Shown in pieces: positions 8,467 through 16,404 of a stretch of DNA of 26,556 nt. The notes beneath the pieces were generated by a model. It was not told the origin of the DNA. It made no database searches and saw only the letters and a program-made list of their open reading frames with translations. Positions within the stretch are counted from its first letter, which is position 1. Each line of letters starts with the position of its first letter. The translations under genes and the position numbers were made by a program. Where the stretch lies: assembly GCA_031376425.1 (NCBI GenBank), contig JANMDR010000329.1:1-26556 (forward strand), in the 5' to 3' direction. This DNA is from JANMDR01 sp031376425. Lineage in GTDB: Bacteria; Pseudomonadota; Gammaproteobacteria; Burkholderiales; Usitatibacteraceae.

Positions 8467-9852
8467 ATGAAAAACCAAACTAAACAATCTCGCCGCCGGT
8501 TTCTAAACACTGCCGCCAAACTCAGCATCGCTGGTAGCGCCGCGCCCTTCGCACTCAATTTGGCTGGGATTGGTAACGCTGCAGCGCAAAGCGCGACGGA
8601 TTACAAGGCATTGGTATGCGTATTTTTATACGGCGCGAACGATCATAACAATACCGTTATTCCCTATGACACCGCTTCATTCAATACCTATACCGCATCC
8701 CGCGCCACGATCTCGCGTGCTGCCGCAGATTTACTGCCGCTCGCACCAAACACACCGCTAATCGGCAACAATGCTGGCAGAATTTTTGCTTTACCAAAAG
8801 AAATGGCACCCCTCAAAACTCTGTGGGACGCCGGTAAATTGGCGGTACTAGCAAATGTAGGGCCGCTTGTGGTGCCCACCACCAAAGCCCAATATACTGC
8901 TGGCTCCGTGCCCTTGCCACCCAAGCTTTTTTCGCACAATGACCAACAATCAGTGTGGCAAGCCAGCGCCCCTGAAGGCGCTACCTACGGCTGGGGCGGA
9001 CGCATAGGCGATCTATTTGCCGCACAAAATAGCAGCACTGTTTTTACCTGTAACTCCATCACTGGCAGTGCTGTATTCTTAGCTGGCCGCACTGTAGCCG
9101 CCTATCAAATTGGTACGCAGGGATCAGTGGCCGTGACCGGCCTTAACGGTGGCTTATTCGGCTTATCGAGCACCAACGCCGCGCTTAAAAACGTGATTAC
9201 CAATGGTGGCAGCCATGTATTTTCGCGTGATCTCGCCAACACCACGCAACGCTCTATCGATGCCGATAAAAATCTGTCGGCCGCATTAACGGGTGCACCC
9301 GATTTTCCGTTGAGCGCCGATCTTGTTACCAATTCTCTCGCGGCACAATTGCGCATGGTAGCGCGGATGATTGCTGTGCGCGGCACCTTAGGTGCTAAAC
9401 GCCAAGTGTTTTTTGTATCGCTAAACGGTTTTGATACCCACGACAATCAGCTCACCACCCAGCCCATCTTGCACGCACAACTAGCTGCCGCGTTGGCCTA
9501 CTTCAACACCTGCATTGAAAGCCTATCTATCAGCCCTCAAGTAACCACTTTCACGGCTTCTGATTTCGGCCGCACCCTCACCAGTAATGGCGATGGTTCC
9601 GACCACGGTTGGGGAAGCCATCATTTCATCATGGGCGGCGCCGTGCAAGGCAAACGCTACTACGGCACCTTCCCTATCATCGGCTTTAATAATGACGATG
9701 AAGTAGGTTCAGGCCGACTAATTCCAACGACATCAGTTGACCAATACGCCGCTACCCTAGCAGCATGGTTTGGCGTAAGCAGCACGGATATGAAATTAGT
9801 GTTGCCAAATATAAGTAATTTTAGCAATACTAATCTGGGATTTATGGCGTAA
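8467..9852 (+). CDS. Tat-exported DUF1501 protein (copy 1)
   Basis: 461-aa protein. Its start is preceded by AAGGCGG. The N-terminus carries a twin-arginine signal (SRRRFLNTAAK) with a hydrophobic stretch and Ala-X-Ala site near residue 40, so it is probably folded and possibly metal-loaded before export. DUF1501 belongs to the alkaline phosphatase/sulfatase-like fold group. Visible blocks are LYGANDHNNTVIPYD near the N-terminus, FFVSLNGFDTHDNQ in the middle, and FGRTLTSNGDGSDHGWGSHHF near the C-terminus, whose Asp/His residues look like metal or active-site ligands. It is translated with the preceding DUF1800 gene. It ends 6 bp from the stop of a convergent membrane-protein gene with no terminator between them. 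Substrate unknown. Confidence 0.9.
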   Translation: MKNQTKQSRRRFLNTAAKLSIAGSAAPFALNLAGIGNAAAQSATDYKALVCVFLYGANDHNNTVIPYDTASFNTYTASRATISRAAADLLPLAPNTPLIGNNAGRIFALPKEMAPLKTLWDAGKLAVLANVGPLVVPTTKAQYTAGSVPLPPKLFSHNDQQSVWQASAPEGATYGWGGRIGDLFAAQNSSTVFTCNSITGSAVFLAGRTVAAYQIGTQGSVAVTGLNGGLFGLSSTNAALKNVITNGGSHVFSRDLANTTQRSIDADKNLSAALTGAPDFPLSADLVTNSLAAQLRMVARMIAVRGTLGAKRQVFFVSLNGFDTHDNQLTTQPILHAQLAAALAYFNTCIESLSISPQVTTFTASDFGRTLTSNGDGSDHGWGSHHFIMGGAVQGKRYYGTFPIIGFNNDDEVGSGRLIPTTSVDQYAATLAAWFGVSSTDMKLVLPNISNFSNTNLGFMA

Positions 9853-9858
9853 GTTAAA

Positions 9859-10620
9859 TTACAGTTTTGTACGCCTTGACCACCACAGCGCAAACCCGTG
9901 TAACAACAAGGCAACCGCTATCGCCACACTAAACGAAATCGCAATCCCCCACTGCGGTAAACACCATGCCACCGTTGCCACAAATACCGCTAAAGTAATT
10001 AAGCCGCGCGATAGGCCGCGCAACAGCGCTATCGCGTGATCTGCACCTGATCGGCGATGCACAAATACCGCCAACACCGGTGTTAACACTGGCGCTAAGG
10101 CCGCGATGCCGCTTAGCCGCGTGCCCAAGCTGGCTGCGTAGGTAGCGACGCCATAGGTAAGCAAGCCGCCCACAGCCATGCGCAAAAACAGCTCACCGTG
10201 GGGTAGTGGTGCGGGCTTCACCGCCGCATTTGATTTAGGAAAAATGCGCGGGGCTAAAAACAAAACCAACGCCGCAAAAATGATGGCTGCAGGCAAAGTC
10301 CAACTCACTGCCAACACCAGCGCCGCCATCGCAAACCAAGCCATTAATCCCCCTAGTGCTGCTAACGGCCAGCTAACTCGCGTCACACACCACGCATAGC
10401 CCACCGCAAAAGCCATCACCGCCCCTACTGTAGCTAAGGTGAATACGGCAGAAGCGCCAGCAAATTGGGCACCTTGGTCTATTGCAACGAGAAATAAAAT
10501 CGGCCCTACCACCACCGGCAAGCCTGCCAACCAGCCTGCAAAATTAGGCCCTAAATATTTACCAGCCAGTGAGATGACGCCTAAAAAGAACGGCACCAAA
10601 AATAATTTTAGCGCTAACAC
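9859..10620 (-). CDS. Multi-pass inner-membrane protein of unknown function
   Basis: 253-aa, strongly hydrophobic protein with about eight likely membrane segments and a basic C-terminus (WWSRRTKL). A loop of about 20 residues rich in Lys/Pro (IFPKSNAAVKPAP) divides it into two halves of similar hydrophobic pattern, which may mean an internal duplication. Start is GTG 10620, only 2 nt after the greB stop, with AGGAG directly before it, so translation is probably coupled to greB. I recognise no transporter motif. Its stop lies 6 bp from the convergent DUF1501 stop. Confidence 0.75.
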   Translation of the reverse strand: MLALKLFLVPFFLGVISLAGKYLGPNFAGWLAGLPVVVGPILFLVAIDQGAQFAGASAVFTLATVGAVMAFAVGYAWCVTRVSWPLAALGGLMAWFAMAALVLAVSWTLPAAIIFAALVLFLAPRIFPKSNAAVKPAPLPHGELFLRMAVGGLLTYGVATYAASLGTRLSGIAALAPVLTPVLAVFVHRRSGADHAIALLRGLSRGLITLAVFVATVAWCLPQWGIAISFSVAIAVALLLHGFALWWSRRTKL

Positions 10621-10622
10621 TC

Positions 10623-11246
10623 CTACCTACCCGCATTTGGATTTGGTACATCCAGCAATAACGGTACAAATGGCTCTATATGAATAGCGTTATACGCAAC
10701 CGAAATGACTTCTAATTCGATATTGCCAGACGGTGCGCGCAATAGCACGGTTTCACCTTCGCGCGCCTTAATCAAGGTGCGCGCTAAAGGCGATATCCAA
10801 GTGATGTAGTGACGCGCTAAATCAAGCTCGTCCAAACCCACAATGCTGATGGTTTTTTCAACTCCATTAGGTTCGGCATAAGTTACGGTCGCACCAAAAA
10901 ATACCCGCTCGGCAGCGTCGGCTTCACGCGGTGCAGTGGGGTCAATTACCTCAGCATTATCGATGCGTTTATTTAAAAAACGAATGCGCCTATCAATTTC
11001 ACGCAAGCGTTTTTTACCATACAAGTAATCGCCATTTTCACTACGATCACCGTTCTTTGCGGCCCAAGAAACCACCGCCGTCATTTGCGGCCGCTCCACA
11101 TCTAGCAAATGCAGCAATTCCGCGTTTAGGCGCTTATACCCGTCAGGCGTGATGTAGTTTTTGCTACCAGCTGGAATAGCCAAGGCGGCGGGAAATGCAT
11201 CGTCATCGTCTTCTTGATCCGTTTCTTTGGTGAAGGCTTTGCTCAT
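10623..11246 (-). CDS. greB: Transcription elongation factor GreB
   Basis: Rescues backtracked RNA polymerase by stimulating transcript cleavage. The coiled-coil hairpin domain carries the acidic tip GDRSENGDYLYGKKRLREIDRRIRFL (Asp67, Glu70 region), split here as GDRSENGDYLYGKK then RLREIDRRIRFL; this wording is GreB-like rather than GreA-like. A C-terminal FKBP-like domain follows, with the usual WISPLARTLIKAREGE block. At 207 aa it is longer than the E. coli protein (about 158 aa): an acidic N-terminal extension (TKETDQEDDDD) of about 25 residues and a longer tail account for this. It heads a two-gene minus-strand unit with the membrane protein and separates the two DUF1800/DUF1501 pairs. 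Confidence 0.93.
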   Translation of the reverse strand: MSKAFTKETDQEDDDDAFPAALAIPAGSKNYITPDGYKRLNAELLHLLDVERPQMTAVVSWAAKNGDRSENGDYLYGKKRLREIDRRIRFLNKRIDNAEVIDPTAPREADAAERVFFGATVTYAEPNGVEKTISIVGLDELDLARHYITWISPLARTLIKAREGETVLLRAPSGNIELEVISVAYNAIHIEPFVPLLLDVPNPNAGR

Positions 11247-11486
11247 AGCACGTTAATGTAAAGTGGGAATATGCAATTATCGGCCAAATTAGCGAATACC
11301 CATCACCGCACGTAAAACTAATTTTTATCTGCTAAAAGTGCAAGCTCGCACATTGGCGACTACCTTAATCTCTACTTCACCACTAAAGCGCAAAAAACTG
11401 TTAAGTTAAGCACTGACAGGCATGCACAACTGCCCTAATCTGCACTTAGTTCTGAATTTTTGTCGATTCTTAAGATTGAGGCCGTA

Positions 11487-13757
11487 ATGATGCTTACTCC
11501 TACTCCCTATCACCACATCTTAAAACAACAAGCCCAGCGGCAACCCCATTTTGGCAAAAGTAGGGTTCTACTGGCCATCGTTGCCTGTACGCTTTCAGCC
11601 CTTGCATTTGATGTTGCGGCGCAAAGCCCTAAGCCACGGTATCGCTTGTATAGCCCAGCGACACTGGCGCATTTATACACATCCGATCTAAATGAATACA
11701 ATGTTTTAGGCACACGTAATTGGAGCCAAGAAAATCTGGCGCACCGTTGCCTTGATACTGGAGGTAGTTACGCTGGTGTATCACTCGTGCCCTACTACCG
11801 CATTTACAACAGCAATACACGCTGGCACCACTGGACATCCGACGCCTTAGAACACGCAAAAATGAAAGCCCTTCCAGGCAACTCTTCCGACGGTATTGAT
11901 TGCTATATACTGTCCCAACCTGCGGCCGCAAGTGCCAATACCTTACCCCTTTTCGTACTCTATTACCCGCCACTAGATAAGTTTTTATGGACTACGGACG
12001 AGAATGAAAAGAATGTATTAACCAGCTCGCGCGGCTGGGTTTATGTGCGTACTGATGGCCACGTACTCGCCCCCCCCGGGGTTACGGTGCCCGCAGCGAG
12101 CATGACGCTTAATGATGCCTCGCGCCTACTCACACAAACCACATTTGGTGCGACCCAAGCCGAAATTACCCGGGTGGCAAGTCTTGGGGCTAGTGCCTAC
12201 GTTACCGGGCAACTCAATATCCCGCAATCGTTGTATCTACCTCAAGTACGGGCAAATGCTGACTACCCTGAGCGGAGCTGGGCAGTAATGTCGGGTTTGC
12301 TGTGGAAACAATATTTTGAAGCGAACGACCAACTACGGCAGCGCGTGGTCAATGCGCTATCGCAAATATTAGTTATTTCGCTCAATCAAAATACCTTGCT
12401 CGATCAACCCTGTGCTACTGGTGCCTATTTGGATATGCTAGGCCGCCATGCCTTCGGTAACTTCAGAGATATTTTGCGCGATGTTACCCTAAGTCCGGCG
12501 ATGGGTGATTACCTCGATATGAAGCAGAGCGCCAAAGCCGATGCGGTGCTTAATTCAATACCCAATGAAAACTACGCGCGCGAACTGCTCCAGCTATTTT
12601 CCATTGGCACCGTCATGCTCAATATGGACGGCACCACCCAATTGCTGAACGGCAAAACGATTGAAACTTATTCTGAAGCCACTGCCCAAAACCTCGCGCG
12701 GGCACTCACCGGCTGGACTTTTGCCGGACAAGATCAAACAAAATCGTGGCGCTGGCTCTATCCTGACGTACCCTATCCGATGGATACCGTTAGCGGCGAG
12801 AAAGCCTGTGTTGCATGGTCAGCACCTATGCAGCCATGGACGGCAGCCTATCGTTCCGCAGACGATAAACGCACCATCACCGGCCCCGCACATGATACAG
12901 GCGCAAAGAGTTTATTGGTATACCCCGGCTCCGCTAATTTCAAGCAAAATTTACCCGCCGGGCAAACCGCTGAAAAAGATCTTGAAGATGCAATCGATAA
13001 TGTATTTAATCACCCCAATGTCGCGCCCTTCATCAGTGCCCAACTCATCCAACGCCTAGTAACGAGCAACCCCACAGGTGGCTATGTGCGGCGCGTTGCC
13101 ACCGTGTTTAACAACAACGGCAGCGGCGTTCGCGGCGATATGAAAGCGGTAGTAACCGCTATTTTGCTCGATGAGGAAGCACGTTTGCCATTAGAAAAGC
13201 AACCGAACTTTTTCGGCAAGGTGCGTGAGCCGATTATGCGCTTCACCCAAGCCCACCGTGCCTTTGGCGGAAAAATGGCGGGCGGCAGCTATAGCTCAAT
13301 CTGGGATTTAGGCGGCTCCGATGCAATTGGCCAAAGCCCATTGCGTGCACCATCAGTATTTAATTTCTACCATCCTGATTTTGCGCCCACTGGCCCTGTT
13401 GAAGCAGCAAAGCTGGTCGGGCCAGAGTTTGAAATCACCAATAGCGCCACCATTGGCGGGTTTGCTGATTTTTCCAAATGGGGCATTCTTGGCGGCTTTG
13501 GCGCGGGGGACGAAGCCAGCAAACGTACCAATCCCGACTATAGCTATTACACCCGACTTTCCACCAATCCTTTAGTGATGGTTGAAGCGCTAAACATGAC
13601 CTTTATGGCGGGGCAAATGAGCTCTAAATTTAAGTCTGAAATGGTTGATGTCGCCACCAAGCTCACCGATACCAATGCAGCCAATCAAGCACGTGACCGC
13701 GTGTATCAAGTACTTTGGCATATTCTCAATTCACCCGAATATACGGTTCAAAAATAA
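11487..13757 (+). CDS. Exported DUF1800 protein with N-terminal DUF5648-like repeats (copy 2)
   Basis: 756 aa from ATG 11487, with GAGG at 11478-11481; ATG 11490 would fit equally well, and a TTG at 11460 is less likely. A signal peptide with a long n-region ends near VAA-QSPKP. Three DUF5648-like repeats follow (PRYRLYSPATLAHLYTSD, PYYRIYNSNTRWHHWTSD, PLFVLYYPPLDKFLWTTDE). DUF1800 starts near residue 205 (ASRLLTQTTFGATQAEI), with ENYARELLQLFSIG, SAQLIQRLVTSNPTGGYVRRV, VFNNNGSGVRGDMK and SPSVFNFYHPDF. It is colinear with copy 1 but carries a longer insertion around 12745-12900 (WRWLYPDVPYP region) with an extra Cys. The DUF1501 gene follows after 9 bp. Overall similarity shows an old duplication rather than a recent one. 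Confidence 0.9.
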   Translation: MMLTPTPYHHILKQQAQRQPHFGKSRVLLAIVACTLSALAFDVAAQSPKPRYRLYSPATLAHLYTSDLNEYNVLGTRNWSQENLAHRCLDTGGSYAGVSLVPYYRIYNSNTRWHHWTSDALEHAKMKALPGNSSDGIDCYILSQPAAASANTLPLFVLYYPPLDKFLWTTDENEKNVLTSSRGWVYVRTDGHVLAPPGVTVPAASMTLNDASRLLTQTTFGATQAEITRVASLGASAYVTGQLNIPQSLYLPQVRANADYPERSWAVMSGLLWKQYFEANDQLRQRVVNALSQILVISLNQNTLLDQPCATGAYLDMLGRHAFGNFRDILRDVTLSPAMGDYLDMKQSAKADAVLNSIPNENYARELLQLFSIGTVMLNMDGTTQLLNGKTIETYSEATAQNLARALTGWTFAGQDQTKSWRWLYPDVPYPMDTVSGEKACVAWSAPMQPWTAAYRSADDKRTITGPAHDTGAKSLLVYPGSANFKQNLPAGQTAEKDLEDAIDNVFNHPNVAPFISAQLIQRLVTSNPTGGYVRRVATVFNNNGSGVRGDMKAVVTAILLDEEARLPLEKQPNFFGKVREPIMRFTQAHRAFGGKMAGGSYSSIWDLGGSDAIGQSPLRAPSVFNFYHPDFAPTGPVEAAKLVGPEFEITNSATIGGFADFSKWGILGGFGAGDEASKRTNPDYSYYTRLSTNPLVMVEALNMTFMAGQMSSKFKSEMVDVATKLTDTNAANQARDRVYQVLWHILNSPEYTVQK

Positions 13758-13766
13758 GGTGCAGAA

Positions 13767-15332
13767 ATGACTAAACCTGTGACTAAATCCGCGACTAACA
13801 TGATTACGCCAGAAACCGAAGTAAGTCTGCATCAAGATCGCCGTAAGTTTATGCAGATCATGGGCACAGTAGCGGCCACGCCAATGCTCGGGGGCATGAT
13901 GCAAGCTGCCTATGCGGCAGGGCCGTTCAACGACTACCGCGCCACGGTTTGTGTTTTTTTGTTTGGGGGTAATGACAGTAATAACGCCGTCATCCCTCTA
14001 GGCAATGAATACGCAGCGTACGCAGCGGCGCGCGGTAATCTCGCCATTCCGGCCGCGAACACAATCCCGATTAACCCGGGCATTCCGGGTCGCACTTTTG
14101 GCTTTCATCCGGCATTGGCAGGGCTTGCCAATCTTTTTAATAACGACAAAAAACTTGCCGTGGTGAGCAATGTCGGTGTACTGCTACAGCCAACAACGCT
14201 GGCCCAATACCAAAGCCAAATTAATCTACCGCCGCAACTATTCTCGCACTCCGATATGCAAAACCACTGGCAAACAGGCCGTGCCGACTACCCTGCTGAA
14301 ACTGGCTGGGGGGGGAGACTTGCAGACATCATTGAAGCAGCCAATGGTAATAGCCAAGTTTCAGTGTCAATCAGTGTATCGGGGCAAAGCTTATTCCAAA
14401 AAGGTGACCGCGTATCAAGCTATTCGGTGACTGGATGGAATAACTCAAAAAGCACAATCGTAAGGCGTTTGCGGGCATACCGTGATTGGGATAATTACTC
14501 ACCACAACGCCCTGCTCCGCAAATGGCCTATGAAGCGCATTTAGCGGCACCGCGTACGAATATTTTAGAACAGCAATGGGCCAATATGGCCTCTACAGCA
14601 CGCAGCACTGGCGAATTTGTGAATGCGGCTCTGTATAACTTAACGGCAGCGGGCGAACCGGTGAAGGACGCGGCTGGTGTGGTGAGTGAAAAGTTTCCAA
14701 TCACGCCAGATCCACCAGTCACAATTATCAGCGCATCGGGGCGGCCTTCCGCGAACCGTTTAGCAATACAGCTGCGTTCCGTAGCCAGCATGATCGCCGC
14801 CCGTAATACGCTTGGCGTGAAGCGCCAAATATTTTTTGTATCCATGGGTGGTTTTGATAACCACGGCGACCAATTCAAAGACTCCACCAATCCCACACCG
14901 ATTCTAGCTGGCTTGCATAACGACCTGTTACGCCAGCTAGATGAGGCACTAACGTGGTTCTATAACTGGACTAAGGCTCAGGGTTTAGCCAATAATGTCA
15001 CCACCTTCACCATGAGCGATTTTGGTCGTACGTTAACCTCAAACGGTAACGGATCAGATCACGGCTGGGGTGGGCATAATTTTGTGTTGGGCGGTGCGGT
15101 TGCAGGCGGCAAATTTTACGGTGGTTCCGGTGTGAACCAAGAATTCCCCACCATTGCCTTAGCCAGCGCCTACGATGTCGGCCAAGGCAGATTACTGCCA
15201 CAAACTTCCGTGGATGAATATGGGGCCACCTTCGCCAAATGGATGGGGGCGACAAGTACCAGCGAGCTTAGCCAAGTGTTTCCTAATTTAAATCGTTTTG
15301 CGCGACAATCGGGAATGCCGTTTTTGGTTTAA
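13767..15332 (+). CDS. Tat-exported DUF1501 protein (copy 2)
   Basis: 521 aa; start preceded by AAGGTG. A leader of about 25 residues precedes a twin-arginine-type motif DRRKFMQIMGT, a hydrophobic stretch and an Ala-X-Ala site (AYAAG). Family blocks match copy 1: FLFGGNDSNNAVIPL, FFVSMGGFDNHGDQ, and FGRTLTSNGNGSDHGWGGHNFVLGG. It is 60 residues longer than copy 1, partly from an insertion in the middle (about 14455-14720, ending ITPDPPVTII). Likely exported folded and acting with the DUF1800 partner encoded just upstream. Function unknown. Confidence 0.9.
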   Translation: MTKPVTKSATNMITPETEVSLHQDRRKFMQIMGTVAATPMLGGMMQAAYAAGPFNDYRATVCVFLFGGNDSNNAVIPLGNEYAAYAAARGNLAIPAANTIPINPGIPGRTFGFHPALAGLANLFNNDKKLAVVSNVGVLLQPTTLAQYQSQINLPPQLFSHSDMQNHWQTGRADYPAETGWGGRLADIIEAANGNSQVSVSISVSGQSLFQKGDRVSSYSVTGWNNSKSTIVRRLRAYRDWDNYSPQRPAPQMAYEAHLAAPRTNILEQQWANMASTARSTGEFVNAALYNLTAAGEPVKDAAGVVSEKFPITPDPPVTIISASGRPSANRLAIQLRSVASMIAARNTLGVKRQIFFVSMGGFDNHGDQFKDSTNPTPILAGLHNDLLRQLDEALTWFYNWTKAQGLANNVTTFTMSDFGRTLTSNGNGSDHGWGGHNFVLGGAVAGGKFYGGSGVNQEFPTIALASAYDVGQGRLLPQTSVDEYGATFAKWMGATSTSELSQVFPNLNRFARQSGMPFLV

Positions 15333-15339
15333 ACCCCAA

Positions 15340-15389
15340 CAAAAAATCTCCTCACGCACTCGCTAATGCATTTGCGAGCACATGAGGAG
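15340..15389 (-). terminator. Hairpin with T tract on the minus strand
   Basis: CTCCTCA (15348-15354) pairs with TGAGGAG (15383-15389), and CTCGC (15359-15363) with GCGAG (15374-15378), separated by a small internal loop. Read on the minus strand the stem is followed at once by T6 (the A tract 15341-15346). It is thus a terminator for leftward transcription, although the next recognised gene to the right is on the plus strand. It may still weakly end the DUF1501 operon as a plain hairpin. Confidence 0.65.
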
Positions 15390-15406
15390 AACAGGGGGTA
15401 AACCTT

Positions 15407-15520
15407 TTAATGCACGGAATTAAAGCGACCAACAGCCAGTAAAGTGCGCGCTGCAAATTTCTTAGTGCCGTAAATGCAATCAGCCATAATGTAGCGTTGG
15501 CATTCATTTATAAATACCAC
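15407..15520 (-). CDS. Possible small protein gene ahead of the leftward terminator
   Basis: Tentative. A 37-codon frame from GTG 15520, or a 26-codon one from ATG 15487 (MADCIYGTKKFAARTLL and on to FNSVH), ends at TAA 15407, about 18 bp before the terminator hairpin. Composition looks protein-like (Cys, aromatic and basic residues), but neither start has a clear ribosome site. An overlapping 51-codon frame (15352-15507, starts MNANATLWLIAF) has AGGTGG upstream of its ATG yet stops inside the hairpin. A non-coding RNA from the same strand is the main alternative. Confidence 0.2.
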   Translation of the reverse strand: MVFINECQRYIMADCIYGTKKFAARTLLAVGRFNSVH

Positions 15521-15631
15521 CTATGCAGGTGAGTTCGATCAATTTGCAAATGCACCGACATCACTAAATGTGGCTGAAGATGCCCTATACTCTCGCTTCT
15601 TCAATCTCTATTTAACCCGCATTTTCCGCAC

Positions 15632-16135
15632 ATGCAAACTACCGAACTCGTCGATAAAATCGTTGCTTTTCTGCGCACCGAGGTGGGGCTAACCGTTTTG
15701 GAAACCACGCTAAGTACGGATACTTTTTTACCCGGCTTAACCCTGCGCGGCTCCACCATTTTATTTGACCGTCAAAAACTTGAAAATAGCGGCGATTTAC
15801 TGCATGAGGCCGGGCATTTGGCAGTGCTATCGGCTGCTGTGCGTGCGCAATATGCAGACGGTGCCGTAATTCCCACCGATTTAATGGACACAGCAGAGCT
15901 AGGCGCGCTGGCGTGGTCGTATGCGGCCATCACCCATCTTGGCCTGCCACCGGAAATTGTGTTCCACACCAAGGGCTATCATGGCCGTAGTGAAGGGCTG
16001 CTGCTAGGTTTTTCAGTGGGAATTTTCCCAGGCTTGATGCAACTGGAAAACGCAGGAATGGCGCTTAGTAACGTGAATGCAGCCGCAAGCGGTGCAGCGC
16101 CATTTCCAGCAATGCTGCGGTGGGCACGCTCATAG
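15632..16135 (+). CDS. Uncharacterised protein with HExxH metallopeptidase-like motif
   Basis: 167 aa. The centre holds LLHEAGHLAVL, an H58-E59-x-x-H62 motif typical of zinc metallopeptidases and also seen in ImmA/IrrE-like proteins. A short N-terminal domain comes before it. The following helix (TDLMDTAELGALAWSYAAI) contains acidic residues that could supply a third metal ligand. No signal peptide or membrane segment, so probably cytoplasmic. No strong ribosome site precedes ATG 15632. I do not recognise the family; catalytic activity is inference from the motif. It stands alone, between the DUF1501 gene and pckG. Confidence 0.7.
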   Translation: MQTTELVDKIVAFLRTEVGLTVLETTLSTDTFLPGLTLRGSTILFDRQKLENSGDLLHEAGHLAVLSAAVRAQYADGAVIPTDLMDTAELGALAWSYAAITHLGLPPEIVFHTKGYHGRSEGLLLGFSVGIFPGLMQLENAGMALSNVNAAASGAAPFPAMLRWARS

Positions 16136-16151
16136 CAGACGCGAATTAGTT

Positions 16152-16167
16152 ACATTTTTGTAACAGG
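16152..16167. repeat. Short perfect inverted repeat after the HExxH gene
   Basis: GTTACA-TTTT-TGTAAC, 6-bp arms and 4-nt loop, just beyond the stop codon. Too short and too weak to call a terminator with confidence; it could be a small operator. Confidence 0.35.
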
Positions 16168-16236
16168 CGCAAAAAGCGAATGCTATGCAGGCTTCTAGAC
16201 TCAATAAATTACTAAAAAACACAATAATTTAAATAT

Positions 16237-16343
16237 CCATTTAAAATCAAATGGTTAGACTATTTTCAGGTCATTTTAAATCGCATAGTCATGCATCTAA
16301 AGCATAATAACTGAATACCACCTCTAAATTGGTATGGGATAAT
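16237..16343 (+). promoter_or_regulatory. AT-rich leader of pckG with inverted repeats and a possible extended -10
   Basis: The 269-bp gap before pckG is AT-rich. It contains CCATTT-N6-AAATGG (16237-16254), ATACCA-N9-TGGTAT (about 16315-16335), and TGGGATAAT (16335-16343), which fits an extended -10 element about 60 bp before the start codon. I see no good -35 at the right spacing. The inverted repeats would suit operator sites for carbon-source control of gluconeogenesis, but this is inference. Confidence 0.35.
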
Positions 16344-16404
16344 TACAGTTCTGTAGTTAAAAGTCGTTTATTTAGAACAGTATTCATTCCCACTCGGAGC
16401 CGCT

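Noticed and set aside
12661..13059. 132-codon plus-strand frame in another phase of the second DUF1800 gene
   Set aside because: Overlaps fully with the conserved frame; composition is that of a shifted reading of real coding sequence.
16152..16167. Terminator call for the GTTACA/TGTAAC hairpin
   Set aside because: Six AT-rich pairs without a following T run are too weak.
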